Source: Bacillus sp. ISL-55
GTDB lineage: Bacteria; Bacillota; Bacilli; Bacillales; Cytobacillaceae
NCBI RefSeq assembly: GCF_018613155.1
Contig: NZ_JAGGQU010000038.1
Location: 93,871 to 157,870, forward strand
Reading direction: 5' to 3'
Length of the DNA stretch: 64,000 nucleotides
Each line of letters starts with the position of its first letter. Within the stretch, counting starts at the first letter, position 1. Under the pieces are notes generated by a model. The model was not told the origin of the DNA. It was given only the letters and a program-made list of their open reading frames with translations, and made no database searches. Shown here in pieces: positions 24,591 through 35,065 of the stretch. Made by a program: the position numbers and the translations under genes.

Positions 24591-26408
24591 GTGAGGATTA
24601 TAACAGGCTATCTTTTGATTTTACTTTTGATTCCAGCGTTTATCGCAGTTGTCATTTTAACTTATACCGAAGCGGGCAATGCTGTAAGCTTCAGTGATAC
24701 TCTTGATGAAAAGATCGATCTTTCAGAGACGAAACTTTCTCAAACCAGTTTCATCCTTGCCAGTAACGGCGAGGTCATCACCGAAATTCAGCGACCTATG
24801 AACAGGAGCTATGTTGCGGGGCATGAAATCCCTGATTTTATAAAAGAGGTTTTCATTGTTTCTGAGGATCGTAATTTTGAAAAGCATCCCGGCTTTGACC
24901 TGCCGGCAATCGGCCGCGCTCTGGCAATCAATATTCACTCAGACGACATTGAACAAGGCGCGAGCACCATTACCCAGCAGCTTGCCAGGAACCAGTATTT
25001 GAACCATCACAAATCTTATAACCGCAAGCTGAGTGAAGTTTTATATGCCTACCAGCTTGAGAAGTCTTTTTCAAAGGCAGAAATTCTAGAGCAATATATG
25101 AATGCGATTTATTTCCACAATAATGCTTATGGGATCAAGGCCGCGGCGGACCTCTATTTTAAAAAAACGCCTGCAAGGTTGTCTGAGGCAGAACAAGCTT
25201 TCCTCGCTGCCATTCCTAATAATCCGTCCTACTATGACCCGATTAAACATTTTGAACGAACAAAGAAACGACAGGAACGGCTGATTGACCAGATGGTTCA
25301 CCATGGAAAAATCAAAGCTGAAGCTGCTGAAAAGTTTAAAACGGAACCAATTATCCTGAAAGTCGATCCCAGGAAGAATTCATACCCAGATTATTCTTCC
25401 TATGCATTGCATGAACTGCGAGAAATGATTTCTGAACAGGAAAATATCGATAATACGGATGACTTAACAGCTAGAATTGAGGAGTTGCTTCGTTCAGGGG
25501 TGACCATCCATACAAATCTTGATATTGAAATGCAAAAACGGGCAGTCCAGGCTGTCAGAGATCATCTTCCAGACGCAAAGATCCAGGGAGCATCTACAGT
25601 GATCAACCATGAAACTGGCCAGATAGTCGCTATTTCAGGAGGAAAGGGTTATCAGAGCGGAGACTTCAATCGCGCCTACCAGGCTTTTCGCCAGCCTGGC
25701 TCATCAATCAAGCCATTGCTTGTCTACGCCCCATACTTTGAAAGGTTTGATGCAAACACGGAATCTCAAATTAACGCAGGCCCCCTTTGCATCAAAGGAT
25801 ATTGTCCCAAGAACTACGGAGGTTCCACTTATGGAATGGTTTCACTTGAAAAGGCGTTCACTAACTCCTACAACACACCTGCAGTGAGAATCTTCCAGCA
25901 GGTTGGCGTAGATGAAGCGTTCGGAGACCTTAAAGCATTTGATTTTGGAAAAGTCACAGAACAAGACCATGTGCTGGCAGCAGCAGTCGGCGGGTTCACA
26001 ACTGGAATGAGCCCGCTAGAAATGACATCAGCTTATACGGTCTTCAGCAATAAAGGGCTTTTCCTGAAGCCAAGAGCAATCTCAAAGGTAACAGGTTTTA
26101 ACGGAGAAGTACTTTATAAATGGAATGAGGAATCTGTCCAGGTTTGGAATCCTAGCACAGCCGAAAAAGTCCGAAGCCTCATGCAGAAGACCGTAACTTC
26201 AGGAACTGCAAGAAAAGTGGCGGGTGCCGGCCCTGAAGCTGGCGGGAAGACCGGAACAACAAATAATTTTAAAGATTTTTGGTTCATCGGCTTCAACGGG
26301 CCGCTGACTGCAGGCGTATGGGTCGGCAAAGACCAGCCAGAGAGCATGGAAAAGATCAATCATCAGTCGCCACATCTTTTGATTTGGCGTGATATCGCCA
26401 AAAAATAG
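24591..26408 (+). CDS. pbpD: Class A penicillin-binding protein (PbpD, PBP4 type)
   Basis: Bifunctional peptidoglycan synthase of 605 residues. One N-terminal membrane helix is followed by a GT51 glycosyltransferase domain with the catalytic glutamate in VSEDRNF (about residue 92) and GASTITQQLARN. The transpeptidase domain has SSIK (about 371-374), SYN in TNSYNTP, and KTG in GGKTGTT. GTG at 24591 follows AAAGGAATTACC; an upstream in-frame TTG lacks a site. Length and the position beside kapD match B. subtilis pbpD. It lacks the long C-terminal tails of PBP1. Confidence 0.93.
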   Translation: MRIITGYLLILLLIPAFIAVVILTYTEAGNAVSFSDTLDEKIDLSETKLSQTSFILASNGEVITEIQRPMNRSYVAGHEIPDFIKEVFIVSEDRNFEKHPGFDLPAIGRALAINIHSDDIEQGASTITQQLARNQYLNHHKSYNRKLSEVLYAYQLEKSFSKAEILEQYMNAIYFHNNAYGIKAAADLYFKKTPARLSEAEQAFLAAIPNNPSYYDPIKHFERTKKRQERLIDQMVHHGKIKAEAAEKFKTEPIILKVDPRKNSYPDYSSYALHELREMISEQENIDNTDDLTARIEELLRSGVTIHTNLDIEMQKRAVQAVRDHLPDAKIQGASTVINHETGQIVAISGGKGYQSGDFNRAYQAFRQPGSSIKPLLVYAPYFERFDANTESQINAGPLCIKGYCPKNYGGSTYGMVSLEKAFTNSYNTPAVRIFQQVGVDEAFGDLKAFDFGKVTEQDHVLAAAVGGFTTGMSPLEMTSAYTVFSNKGLFLKPRAISKVTGFNGEVLYKWNEESVQVWNPSTAEKVRSLMQKTVTSGTARKVAGAGPEAGGKTGTTNNFKDFWFIGFNGPLTAGVWVGKDQPESMEKINHQSPHLLIWRDIAKK

Positions 26409-26409
26409 A

Positions 26410-26430
26410 CCGGGCAGAAATTCCGCCCGG
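26410..26430 (+). terminator. Hairpin after pbpD
   Basis: CCGGGC/GCCCGG stem with a 9-nt loop directly after the stop; no strong T run. Confidence 0.5.
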
Positions 26431-26448
26431 CTCTGGTTAAATCATTAT

Positions 26449-26625
26449 TTTTACCGTCATCACCACTGTGACGGACACTTTTTATTTCTTCTCGTACTAT
26501 TTTCTCCGTCATCACCATTATGATGGACACTTTTTCCTTCTTCTCGTTCTATTTTGTCCGTCATCACCATTATGACGGACACTTTTTCCTTCTTCTCTCC
26601 CATTTCTGTCCGTCATCATTCACAC
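26449..26625 (+). repeat. Tandem array E of 52-bp hairpin units
   Basis: Four units with CCGTCAT starting at 26454, 26506, 26558 and 26610, exactly 52 bp apart. The hairpin arms are GTCCGTCAT and ATGACGGAC with a 7-nt loop, followed by ACTTTTTCCTTCTTCTC. It fills the gap between the convergent pbpD and the YufK-like gene. The stem sequence shares nothing obvious with array A, but the period is the same. Confidence 0.93.
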
Positions 26626-27183
26626 TTAAATCGGCAAGCTGGCGAGTATGCTGTTATATACTTTTACCGCAAGATAAATGATGCCAAGGACAAGTGTACT
26701 CCAGAGAATGACCTGGAAGAACACGATTCCGATCAAACCAGCCATTGTGAGCTTGGGGCTGATTTTATAGACAAAATAAATGAAATAGACCATTGTTGCA
26801 ACAGCGAAAATAGCCATTATTCCGATAAAACTGTAGAAGCTGAGCAAGGATACTATGCTTCCCACAAAATAAATCGTTGCGCCATGGCGAATCAGATACA
26901 GGCTTTCCCCTTCATGATCCTTCGAGAAAAACAAGAGGCTGACCTCATTTATGGTATCTGCAATCAGCTTCATAGCTGCAAACACCATAAAATACACCAC
27001 CATCAGTAAAGCCAGCAGTGATAATTTAATCCCGGTATCAGTAAAAAACTCAAGCATTCCATCGTAAATCCCAGCATTTTTCAGGATGGAGATCAACTCC
27101 ATTTCCGTGCGCAGAGATAAGGCTAAACTGAACAAAATAATGGAAAGCAGCGGAAAGTAGCTTGTTAAGTAAGGGTTTTTCAT
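26626..27183 (-). CDS. YufK-like integral membrane protein
   Basis: A 185-residue protein with five or six hydrophobic segments and no recognised catalytic motif. Length and position between pbpD and mrp suggest B. subtilis YufK (DUF5366), an assignment from context and memory. ATG at 27183 is preferred; an in-frame GTG four codons upstream is possible. Convergent with pbpD. Confidence 0.65.
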   Translation of the reverse strand: MKNPYLTSYFPLLSIILFSLALSLRTEMELISILKNAGIYDGMLEFFTDTGIKLSLLALLMVVYFMVFAAMKLIADTINEVSLLFFSKDHEGESLYLIRHGATIYFVGSIVSLLSFYSFIGIMAIFAVATMVYFIYFVYKISPKLTMAGLIGIVFFQVILWSTLVLGIIYLAVKVYNSILASLPI

Positions 27184-27260
27184 ATGACACTTCACTCAAT
27201 TCTTTCATTTCATACTAAGTATTATGAAAGAAATCATAAAGGCCGGCAACAATAAAAAAT

Positions 27261-27340
27261 GCAAGCGCCTTGTCAGATCCGGGAAGTAGTGGTGGTGGGC
27301 GGACCCTACTCGAGCGGCAAGGGACTGAAGCTGGAATAGC
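27261..27340 (+). repeat. Dispersed intergenic repeat, degenerate copy
   Basis: Opens AATGCAAGCGCCTTGTCAG and closes with GACTGAAGCTGGA; a decayed relative of the copies at 3591 and 27686. Confidence 0.5.
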
Positions 27341-27419
27341 AAAGAAAAAAAGCTCCTTTGCAGGAACTTTAATTTTTTTGAAACCTTTTTAGCACCTCGT
27401 CCGTATGAAGAGGTTGGCG

Positions 27420-27623
27420 TTATTGTGGCACAATCCGGACATATTCTCTTGAACCGAATGGTACATATGTGGCAGTTTCAACCTCGTCCAACTCTGATTG
27501 CTGGACTTTCAGCAGTCCAGGTCCTTGCTTTGACAACCCTTTGTCATCCCTGTTATCAAGAAACATGAACCCCGAAAATAAACTAAGGAATATCCCAATG
27601 CATACTGTCAGCTTTCGGGCCAT
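27420..27623 (-). CDS. Small exported or membrane-anchored protein, unknown
   Basis: A 67-residue protein with a basic start (MARKLTV), a hydrophobic segment to about residue 22 and a polar remainder. It is not recognised. ATG at 27623 follows AGGGGGGATAAGCC, which supports it as a real gene. It lies between the YufK-like gene and the mrp operon, on the opposite strand to mrp. Confidence 0.6.
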   Translation of the reverse strand: MARKLTVCIGIFLSLFSGFMFLDNRDDKGLSKQGPGLLKVQQSELDEVETATYVPFGSREYVRIVPQ

Positions 27624-27685
27624 GGCTTATCCCCCCTATTCCCTGTTAGTATGCAAAAAGAAAGACATTTTTATTCATGGATGTA

Positions 27686-27800
27686 TAAAAAGCGTAAGCG
27701 CCCCGTTCAGCCCCGGCAAGCGAGGAAGTCTGCCCAATAAGGTCGTTCTTTGAGCGGACTAAAGCAACTCGAGGGGCTAGGCGCTGGAGCTGAATTGACA
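27686..27800 (+). repeat. Dispersed intergenic repeat, near full copy
   Basis: Opens AAAAGCGTAAGCGCCCCGTT and closes GGGGCTAGGCGCTGGAGC. It lies upstream of the mrp operon. The gap 27624-27953 holds this repeat and then an AT-rich stretch with TATAAT-like boxes that probably includes the mrp promoter. Confidence 0.75.
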
Positions 27801-27953
27801 AAACCTTGATTCATCAAGGTCGATGACATGCATCTGCAACTTTTTTGCGATATAATTTTCACATCAGTGAGTTTGGGGCATGAACTTGATTAAATTGGCA
27901 AAAAATATAATGTTAAGCCATGTATTTGGAATTAAATAAGGAGGTATTATCAC

Positions 27954-30371
27954 TTGTCTTTACTTCATCTTGCAGTTTTGTCACCGCTTATACTCGCGAT
28001 CTTAATTCCATTCCTACATAAGTATTTCAAGAGTATCCATACAGGCTGGTTCCTGTTGCCGCTTCCGGCCGTGCTGTTTGCGTATTTTCTGCAGTTCATC
28101 AGCACAACAGGCCATGGCGGTACGGTTATGGAGACCGTACCATGGATTTCCTCGCTAGGAATTGATTTCACGTTAAAAGTTGACGGCCTTGGGCTGCTGT
28201 TCGCCCTGCTGATCACCGGAATCGGCGCATTGGTTGTGCTGTATTCGATTTATTATTTAAATCCGGACAAGGAAAAACTGAATACTTTCTATGTCTACCT
28301 GCTGTTGTTCATGGGTGCGATGCTCGGAGTCGTTTTATCCGACAACCTGATTGTTCTTTATACATTCTGGGAGTTGACCAGCTTTTCTTCCTTCTTGCTG
28401 ATCGGGTATTGGAACCATCGCGAGCGTTCCCGATATGGTGCCCAAAAGTCAATGCTGATCACGGTTTTCGGGGGATTATCCATGCTCGGAGGGATCCTGA
28501 TGCTCTATATCATCACAGGGACCTTCAGCATTACTGAAACAATCCAAATGTCCAATGAAGTCGTCAACCATCCTTTATTCACGGCGACACTGATTCTGTT
28601 CTTGCTGGGGGCTTTTACAAAATCTGCCCAGTTCCCATTCCACATCTGGCTTCCTGACGCGATGGAAGCACCTACGCCGGTCAGTGCGTACCTGCACTCG
28701 GCGACGATGGTCAAAGCCGGTATCTATCTTGTTGCCCGTATGACACCAGTGTTTGCACATTCAGGCACTTGGGTCTGGCTCGTGGCCGGAGTTGGAGTAC
28801 TCACGCTATTCTGGGGTTCATTCTCCGCTGTAAAACAAACCGATTTGAAAGCAATCCTCGCTTTCTCGACTGTCAGCCAGCTTGGGATGATCATGTCACT
28901 TCTTGGGGCAGGTGCTGCAGCACTTCATTACGGCACGATTGAAAACGGATATTATATTGTCGCCGTCACTGCCGCAGTCTTCCACTTAATCAACCATGCC
29001 ACATTCAAAGGAAGTTTGTTCATGGTGACGGGGATCATTGACCATGAAACGGGGACAAGGGATATTCGCAAGCTTGGCGGTTTGATGAACTTCATGCCAA
29101 TCACGTTTACGCTAGCGACCATCGGAACATTCTCAATGGCAGGAATTCCCCCGTTCAACGGATTCCTGAGTAAGGAAATGTTCTTTACTGGCATGCTTCG
29201 TGTAGCGGAAATGGATATTTTCAATATGGATACATGGGGCATCCTGTTCCCGATCATTGCCTGGACAGCCAGTGTTTTCACATTCCTGTACAGCATGATG
29301 TATGTATTCAAGACATTTATGGGCAAGTACCAGCCTGAGAAATTGGAAAAGAAACCACATGAGGCACCAATAGGAATGCTGATTTCACCAGTTATCCTTG
29401 CATCACTTGTCATCATTTTCGGTATATTCCCGAATGTACTGTCACATAACATCATTTCACCTGCCATGGGGGCGATCCTTCCATCACTGCTCGAAAACGG
29501 TGAAGGATTCGATGTCCATATCTCTCATTGGCACGGGCCAACCGCTGAATTGTTCATGACAATCGGTGTTATTACATCGGGATTACTGCTCTACAAGTTC
29601 ATGCCTAAATGGGCAGGGATTTATAACAAGCTTCCTTCACGCATGTCATTCAACCGTTTCTATGACCGCGGACTGGAACTCCTAGAGCTAACGTCTAAAA
29701 ATATTACAAAGTCTTACATGACCGGTTTCATCCGGAGTTATCTCGTTTATATCTTTTCATTCTTTATTTTGGCTCTTGCTTCGACACTCTTTTTCAAGAA
29801 TGCATTCAAACTTGATTTGAGCGATGTTGCACCTATCCGCTTTTTTGAAGTTGTGCTCGTGTTGATCATGGCCGTATCTGCGATTACTATCTTGTTTGCC
29901 AAATCAAGGCTGACTTCCATCATCCTGCTTGGCGCTGTTGGCTATACAGTAGCATTGTTTTTCGTCCTTTTCAGGGCACCTGACCTGGCGCTGACACAGC
30001 TGGTTATTGAAACCGTATCTGTTGCCCTGTGCCTGCTTGCGTTTTACCACTTGCCGCAGATTAGGAGAAATGAGGAGAGAATCCGCTTCAAGGCTACAAA
30101 CGCGCTGATTTCTATTGGAGTAGGGGCAATAGTGACAATGATCGCCTTATCTGCCCATAGCAACAAAACGTTCGGCTCCATATCGGAGTATTATGTTGAA
30201 AATACTTATAAAAAAGCTGGCGGCGAAAATATGGTCAACGTTATCCTCGTTGATTTCCGCGGCTTTGATACAATGTTTGAAATTGCCGTTCTTGGCATTG
30301 CTGCCCTTGGTATTTTTGCGATGATCAAGCTTCGGCTGACAAGGGGGACAGAATTGGATGAAAACAAATGA
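27954..30371 (+). CDS. mrpA: Na+/H+ antiporter subunit MrpA
   Basis: Largest subunit of the Mrp (Sha) multisubunit Na+/H+ antiporter, which exports Na+ and supports alkaline pH and salt tolerance, and in Bacillus sporulation. The 805-residue product has about 20 membrane helices. It combines a NuoL/ND5-like antiporter core (ENLIVLYTFWELTSFSSFLLIG-type region, HLINHATFKGSLFM) and a C-terminal MrpA-specific and MrpB-like extension. TTG start at 27954 follows GGAGGTATTATCAC. First gene of mrpABCDEFG. Confidence 0.97.
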   Translation: MSLLHLAVLSPLILAILIPFLHKYFKSIHTGWFLLPLPAVLFAYFLQFISTTGHGGTVMETVPWISSLGIDFTLKVDGLGLLFALLITGIGALVVLYSIYYLNPDKEKLNTFYVYLLLFMGAMLGVVLSDNLIVLYTFWELTSFSSFLLIGYWNHRERSRYGAQKSMLITVFGGLSMLGGILMLYIITGTFSITETIQMSNEVVNHPLFTATLILFLLGAFTKSAQFPFHIWLPDAMEAPTPVSAYLHSATMVKAGIYLVARMTPVFAHSGTWVWLVAGVGVLTLFWGSFSAVKQTDLKAILAFSTVSQLGMIMSLLGAGAAALHYGTIENGYYIVAVTAAVFHLINHATFKGSLFMVTGIIDHETGTRDIRKLGGLMNFMPITFTLATIGTFSMAGIPPFNGFLSKEMFFTGMLRVAEMDIFNMDTWGILFPIIAWTASVFTFLYSMMYVFKTFMGKYQPEKLEKKPHEAPIGMLISPVILASLVIIFGIFPNVLSHNIISPAMGAILPSLLENGEGFDVHISHWHGPTAELFMTIGVITSGLLLYKFMPKWAGIYNKLPSRMSFNRFYDRGLELLELTSKNITKSYMTGFIRSYLVYIFSFFILALASTLFFKNAFKLDLSDVAPIRFFEVVLVLIMAVSAITILFAKSRLTSIILLGAVGYTVALFFVLFRAPDLALTQLVIETVSVALCLLAFYHLPQIRRNEERIRFKATNALISIGVGAIVTMIALSAHSNKTFGSISEYYVENTYKKAGGENMVNVILVDFRGFDTMFEIAVLGIAALGIFAMIKLRLTRGTELDENK

Positions 30372-30780
30372 TGTTATCCTCCAGACAGTTACAAAGTTCG
30401 TCCTGTTCGTCATCATCCTGTTTTCGATTCATCTGTTTTTTGCAGGCCACTACTATCCGGGCGGTGGATTCATCGGCGGATTGATGACCTCTGGAGCGAT
30501 TGTATTGCTTTTACTAGCATTCGATATTAAGACAGTTAAAATGATTTTGCCGTTTGATTATATTAAAGTTGTCGCTGTCGGGCTGCTCATTGCGATTGGA
30601 ACAGGAGCCGGTGCTTTATTTTTCAATATGCCGTTCTTGACCCATGCCTATACTTATGCTTATTTGCCGCTCCTTGGCAAGACATCTTTGCATACAGCGG
30701 TATTGTTTGATACAGGGGTCTTCCTTGTCGTCATTGGTGTGACAATGACCATTATTCAAACGATTGGAGAGAGCGAATAA
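30358..30780 (+). CDS. mrpB: Na+/H+ antiporter subunit MrpB
   Basis: A 140-residue membrane subunit of the Mrp complex with four helices and the family segment [19 protein letters not shown] near the N-terminus. The ATG overlaps the last 14 nt of mrpA and the stop overlaps the mrpC start (TAATG), indicating translational coupling. Confidence 0.96.
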   Translation: MKTNDVILQTVTKFVLFVIILFSIHLFFAGHYYPGGGFIGGLMTSGAIVLLLLAFDIKTVKMILPFDYIKVVAVGLLIAIGTGAGALFFNMPFLTHAYTYAYLPLLGKTSLHTAVLFDTGVFLVVIGVTMTIIQTIGESE

Positions 30781-31121
30781 TGGAAATCTTAATGGCTTTT
30801 CTAATTGGAATTTTATTTATGACAGCCACTTATCTCATGCTTTCAAAAAGCTTGCTCAGGATCATTATTGGGACAGGGCTGTTAAGTCACGGTGCCCACC
30901 TTCTCCTGCTGACAATGGGAGGCTTAAAAAGAGGTGCGGCCCCGCTCCTGGGAGAACATGCTCCATCCTATGCCGATCCGCTGCCACAGGCACTGATCCT
31001 GACAGCGATTGTCATCAGCTTTGGTGTTACGGCATTCTTCCTGGTTGTGGCCTACCGCGCCTACCAGGAGCTTGGAACCGATAATATGGATCGCTTGAGA
31101 GGAAAGGAAGGACATGAATAA
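30780..31121 (+). CDS. mrpC: Na+/H+ antiporter subunit MrpC
   Basis: A 113-residue, three-helix subunit homologous to NuoK of complex I. Typical features are the SHGAHLLLL segment and the [15 protein letters not shown] segment. It overlaps mrpD by 8 nt. Confidence 0.96.
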   Translation: MEILMAFLIGILFMTATYLMLSKSLLRIIIGTGLLSHGAHLLLLTMGGLKRGAAPLLGEHAPSYADPLPQALILTAIVISFGVTAFFLVVAYRAYQELGTDNMDRLRGKEGHE

Positions 31122-32595
31122 TCTAATCATATTACCCATCTTGATTCCTCTGATTACAGGGGTTGTACTTATTTTTTTCACTAAAAACATCATGGCCCAG
31201 CGATGGATTTCGGCGATAAGCGCACTGCTCACGATTATTGCTTCCTTCATGCTGGCAAACCAGGTTTATCGGAATGGCATCCAGACGATGGATCTCAGTA
31301 ACTGGGAAGCACCATACGGCATCACGCTTGTATCGGATATGCTTTCCGCCCTTCTTGTATTGACGACAAGTATCATCGCTTTTGCCGCGTTGTTTTACTC
31401 CTTCAAATCCATAGGAGAAGCTCGCGAAAGATTCTTTTATTACCCAGTCGTCAACTTCTTGATTGTCGGGGTTAACGGAGCCTTTACGACGGGCGATATT
31501 TTCAACTTGTTTGTATTTTTTGAAGTGATGCTGATGTCATCATATGTATTGATTGTGTTGGGCGGGACGAAAATCCAGCTCCGTGAATCGATTAAATACA
31601 TACTCGTGAACGTTATTTCATCCGCCTTATTCGTTATCGCTGTCGCCTATTTGTATTCAGTGGTGGGGACGCTGAATATGGCGCATATCTCAGTGAGACT
31701 CAGCGAAATCGGGAGTGCCGGGATCATTACGGTGATTGCTGTATTGTTCTTGATTGTATTCGGATTGAAAGGCGCAATTTTCCCGCTTTATTTCTGGCTG
31801 CCAGGATCGTATTACGCACCGCCAGCACCAGTAATGGCACTGTTTGGAGCACTGCTGACCAAGGTTGGCGTATACTCAATCACCAGGACATACACATTGT
31901 TCTTTTACCATGATGTCGGCTATACGCATCAATTGCTGCAAATCCTCGCTATCATGACGATCATAGCAGGGGTTATCGGGGCACTGGCTTATTCCGATAT
32001 CAAAAAAATCATTATCTATAACATCATCGTTGCAGTCGGTGTCATTTTATTCGGGGTATCTGTCCTGACACCTGAATCTCTCACTGGATCGATCTTTTAC
32101 CTGATCCATGACATGAACATCAAGGCGACGCTGTTCCTGTTGATTGGGATTATCATCATGATTACCGGAACGAGCGACCTTAAGAAAATCAGCGGTCTGA
32201 TCAACGGATATCCTGCACTCGGGTGGACGTTCTTCATTGCTACAGCCGCACTTGCCGGCATTCCGCCGCTCAGCGGTTTCGCAGGCAAATTGATGGTTGT
32301 GCGCTCTGGATTTGAAACTGAAAACTATATTGGTGCTTTTGTTGTACTGATGTCGAGCTTGCTTGTCCTGTTTTCAGTCATGAGGATTTTCATCAAAGGC
32401 TTCTGGGGAACGCCACGGGCCTATAAGAATGAGGAAAGAGCACCTGTAAAATGGCTGCTCATTGCACCTGCGATTCTGACTGTATTCGCTGTGCTATACG
32501 GCTTCGGAACTGAGGCTATTTATCCGGTTATTTCAACAGCCGCCGAAACGCTTGCCAATCCGGAAATCTACATCAATGCTGTTTTGAAGGAGTGA
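31114..32595 (+). CDS. mrpD: Na+/H+ antiporter subunit MrpD
   Basis: A 493-residue NuoM/NuoN-like antiporter subunit with about 14 helices. Key segments include [21 protein letters not shown], with the glutamate conserved in antiporter-like subunits, and [16 protein letters not shown], with its lysine. It is essential in known Mrp complexes. Confidence 0.97.
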   Translation: MNNLIILPILIPLITGVVLIFFTKNIMAQRWISAISALLTIIASFMLANQVYRNGIQTMDLSNWEAPYGITLVSDMLSALLVLTTSIIAFAALFYSFKSIGEARERFFYYPVVNFLIVGVNGAFTTGDIFNLFVFFEVMLMSSYVLIVLGGTKIQLRESIKYILVNVISSALFVIAVAYLYSVVGTLNMAHISVRLSEIGSAGIITVIAVLFLIVFGLKGAIFPLYFWLPGSYYAPPAPVMALFGALLTKVGVYSITRTYTLFFYHDVGYTHQLLQILAIMTIIAGVIGALAYSDIKKIIIYNIIVAVGVILFGVSVLTPESLTGSIFYLIHDMNIKATLFLLIGIIIMITGTSDLKKISGLINGYPALGWTFFIATAALAGIPPLSGFAGKLMVVRSGFETENYIGAFVVLMSSLLVLFSVMRIFIKGFWGTPRAYKNEERAPVKWLLIAPAILTVFAVLYGFGTEAIYPVISTAAETLANPEIYINAVLKE

Positions 32596-32601
32596 TGAGC
32601 T

Positions 32602-33078
32602 ATGGCTTTTCAAATCTTGCTGAATTTTATACTGGCCTTTGTCTGGATGTTCCTTAAGACATCCTACTCCCCGGCCTCTTTTTTTGTCGGGTATTTCTTC
32701 GGCCTGCTCATCATTTATATTTTCAGGCGTTTCTTCACTTCCCGCTTCTATTTGCTGAGGGTAGTGGCCGTGCTGAACTTGATTTATATTTTTTCTCTGG
32801 AACTGATTCTGTCGAATATAGCAGTTTTAAAGGCAGTACTAAGGCCAAAGCTTAATATCAAGCCGGGCATCTTCGCATTCCCTACAGAATTGACAGAAGA
32901 CTGGGAGATTACGATGCTCGCAAACCTGATTACTTTGACTCCCGGTACCCTTGTCGTTGACGTTTCACCGGACAACAAGATACTTTATGTGCATGCGATG
33001 GACATCACTGATGCGGATGAAGCAATCCAGAGTATCAAAAATACGTTCGAAAAAGCGATTATGGAGGTGAGCCGATAA
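32602..33078 (+). CDS. mrpE: Na+/H+ antiporter subunit MrpE
   Basis: A 158-residue subunit with N-terminal membrane helices and a soluble C-terminal part containing LANLITLTPGTLVVDVSPD, the family signature. It starts 6 nt after mrpD and overlaps the start of mrpF (TAATG). Confidence 0.96.
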   Translation: MAFQILLNFILAFVWMFLKTSYSPASFFVGYFFGLLIIYIFRRFFTSRFYLLRVVAVLNLIYIFSLELILSNIAVLKAVLRPKLNIKPGIFAFPTELTEDWEITMLANLITLTPGTLVVDVSPDNKILYVHAMDITDADEAIQSIKNTFEKAIMEVSR

Positions 33079-33368
33079 TGTTTGAAGCGGTTTTATGGAT
33101 ATCAGTTACCTTCATATCACTTGCGATGATCGGCCTGATTTACAGGGTAATCAAGGGGCCTACCGTAGCAGATCGGGTAGTTGCCCTTGACGCTATCGGC
33201 ATCAGCCTTGTTTCTGTGATTGCTTTAGTATCAATTGTTCTGGAAACTAGTGCTTTTCTTGATATCATCTTATTGATCGGTATCCTGACATTCATCGGAA
33301 CAGTTGCCTTTTCAAAATTCCTTGAGAAGGGAGTAATTATGGAATATGACAGAAATGGAAATCGTTAA
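33078..33368 (+). CDS. mrpF: Na+/H+ antiporter subunit MrpF
   Basis: A 96-residue, three-helix subunit with the GPTVADRVVALDAIG signature. Its 3' end overlaps mrpG by 23 nt. Confidence 0.96.
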   Translation: MFEAVLWISVTFISLAMIGLIYRVIKGPTVADRVVALDAIGISLVSVIALVSIVLETSAFLDIILLIGILTFIGTVAFSKFLEKGVIMEYDRNGNR

Positions 33369-33720
33369 ATTTTTTGCAGGATTGTTCATTTTGCTCGGAG
33401 CATTTCTTAGCCTTGTAACTGCCTTTGGACTGATCAGGCTTCCAGATGTTTATACAAGGAACCATGCAGCATCGAAAAGTGCAACAATGGGGGTCATGCT
33501 TGTCTTGCTTGGCACCTTCCTATATTTTTGGTTGATTGAACATCATTTCAATTCCCGTTTATTGCTGGGAGTTCTGTTCATCTTCCTCACTTCTCCGGTT
33601 GCAGCACATTTGATTGCGAGAGCAGCCTATAACAGCGGTGTTAAGCTTTCGGACCGTACTGTCCAGGATGACCTCGCAAAAACACGGAAAAAGATGAAAG
33701 CTGAAGGACATCTGAAATAA
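33346..33720 (+). CDS. mrpG: Na+/H+ antiporter subunit MrpG
   Basis: A 124-residue subunit with three helices and the GLIRLPDVYTRNHAASKSATMG signature. Last gene of the operon, followed by a strong terminator. ATG at 33346 has GGGAG upstream; a second ATG three codons later is possible. Confidence 0.96.
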   Translation: MTEMEIVKFFAGLFILLGAFLSLVTAFGLIRLPDVYTRNHAASKSATMGVMLVLLGTFLYFWLIEHHFNSRLLLGVLFIFLTSPVAAHLIARAAYNSGVKLSDRTVQDDLAKTRKKMKAEGHLK

Positions 33721-33734
33721 AAATGTGATGAACA

Positions 33735-33769
33735 GCCGTCAGGTTATAATTAACCTGATGGCTTTTTTT
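33735..33769 (+). terminator. Intrinsic terminator of the mrp operon
   Basis: A 12-bp stem GCCGTCAGGTTA with complement (one wobble), 4-nt loop, then TTTTTTTG. Confidence 0.92.
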
Positions 33770-33875
33770 GTCCATGAAAAATTCAATTTTTATCCATACC
33801 AACCCCGGGAGCTGTCGAGTATAGTTAAGGTAAACAGAATCGTGATTCCTGTTTTGCGGAATGGAGGTCATGGAT

Positions 33876-35027
33876 ATGGACGATGCAAGAATCTCAATCA
33901 TCGGCGGCGGAATCAGCGGATTATGCACAGCAATTGCCCTGCAGAAAAAAGGAATTCCTGCGAATGTCTATGAAAAAGAAAAAAGTATACATGAACAAGA
34001 TACTGGAATCATCTTAAGTGGTAATGCCATAAGAGCATTTTACATTATGGGGTTAGGACCACAATTGCGCGCAAATGGATTGGATTCTGATGGCTGTCTG
34101 CTTAAATCCGATTCTGGAAAAATCATTGCTGAATTCGACTACCATTCGCCATCTCACATCCCGAATTACCTGTTCATCCACCGTTCTAAACTTCAAAGAA
34201 TTTTGACAGATGCGCTCCTCCCTGGTTCTCTCCATTTAGATAAGCATATGATCGATTTCAAACACGACAATACAATATCATTATTTTTCAAAGACGGTAC
34301 CAGAATAGAATCAGATTATCTTATAAGCTGCGACGGTGCCGCTTCACCAATTCGCACAAAGTTGTTTCCTAATAGCAGACTGACATATTTAGGGTTCTCC
34401 TGCTGGAGAGGCCTGATCGAAGACCCGCCTATTAAAGTCCCTTCATACACCGAAACCTGGGGACCAAGGGGGCGATTCGGGATTGCACCGTTAACAGATA
34501 ATCAGGTATTTTGGTATGCCATGAAGAAATCTCCTACAGTAAACAGCGACTTGAGCGAGTGGTCCTCTATCGATTTACTGTTCAACTTTTTCTATTACCA
34601 TGAACCAATCCAGGACTTACTTGAAAACACCTCACCACACCATATCATTTACGACAACCTTTATGAGTTGAGACCTTTAACACCGCTCCAATCCGGGAAT
34701 ATCCTGCTACTCGGTGATTCAGCACACGCCTCCATGCCCAATATAGGCCAGGGAGCATCACAGGCTGCTGAAGATGCCGTTTACCTGGCTAAATGGATCA
34801 GCAGCGAAGAAACAATTGATAAGGTATTTTCCAAGTATGAAACACACAGACAGGAACGTATGAAGGTAGTGAAAGATGAAATGAAAATATACGGGTTGGC
34901 AGCACGGATTGATTTCCCTGTGCTTTGCTCAATCCGCAACAAACTTCTTCAGATGACACCCTCTTCATACCATAATGAGAAACTGAGGAAGGTAGTAGAG
35001 ATTGAAGAAGATATGGATGCGTTGTGA
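33876..35027 (+). CDS. FAD-dependent monooxygenase (salicylate hydroxylase-like)
   Basis: Flavin aromatic-hydroxylase family enzyme of 383 residues. The N-terminal ADP-binding motif ISIIGGGISGLCTAIALQKK is at residues 6-25. A DG motif (SCDGAASPIRTKL) lies in the middle, and GDSAHASMPNIGQGASQAAED near residue 283 contacts the FAD ribityl and phosphate. ATG at 33876 is chosen from three nearby ATGs because GGAGG lies 7 nt upstream. Substrate is unknown. It interrupts the mrp-yuxO adjacency seen in B. subtilis. Confidence 0.88.
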   Translation: MDDARISIIGGGISGLCTAIALQKKGIPANVYEKEKSIHEQDTGIILSGNAIRAFYIMGLGPQLRANGLDSDGCLLKSDSGKIIAEFDYHSPSHIPNYLFIHRSKLQRILTDALLPGSLHLDKHMIDFKHDNTISLFFKDGTRIESDYLISCDGAASPIRTKLFPNSRLTYLGFSCWRGLIEDPPIKVPSYTETWGPRGRFGIAPLTDNQVFWYAMKKSPTVNSDLSEWSSIDLLFNFFYYHEPIQDLLENTSPHHIIYDNLYELRPLTPLQSGNILLLGDSAHASMPNIGQGASQAAEDAVYLAKWISSEETIDKVFSKYETHRQERMKVVKDEMKIYGLAARIDFPVLCSIRNKLLQMTPSSYHNEKLRKVVEIEEDMDAL

Positions 35028-35065
35028 CGGGGATGACTTTTAACACCTTTTCTTGATTTTCTGTG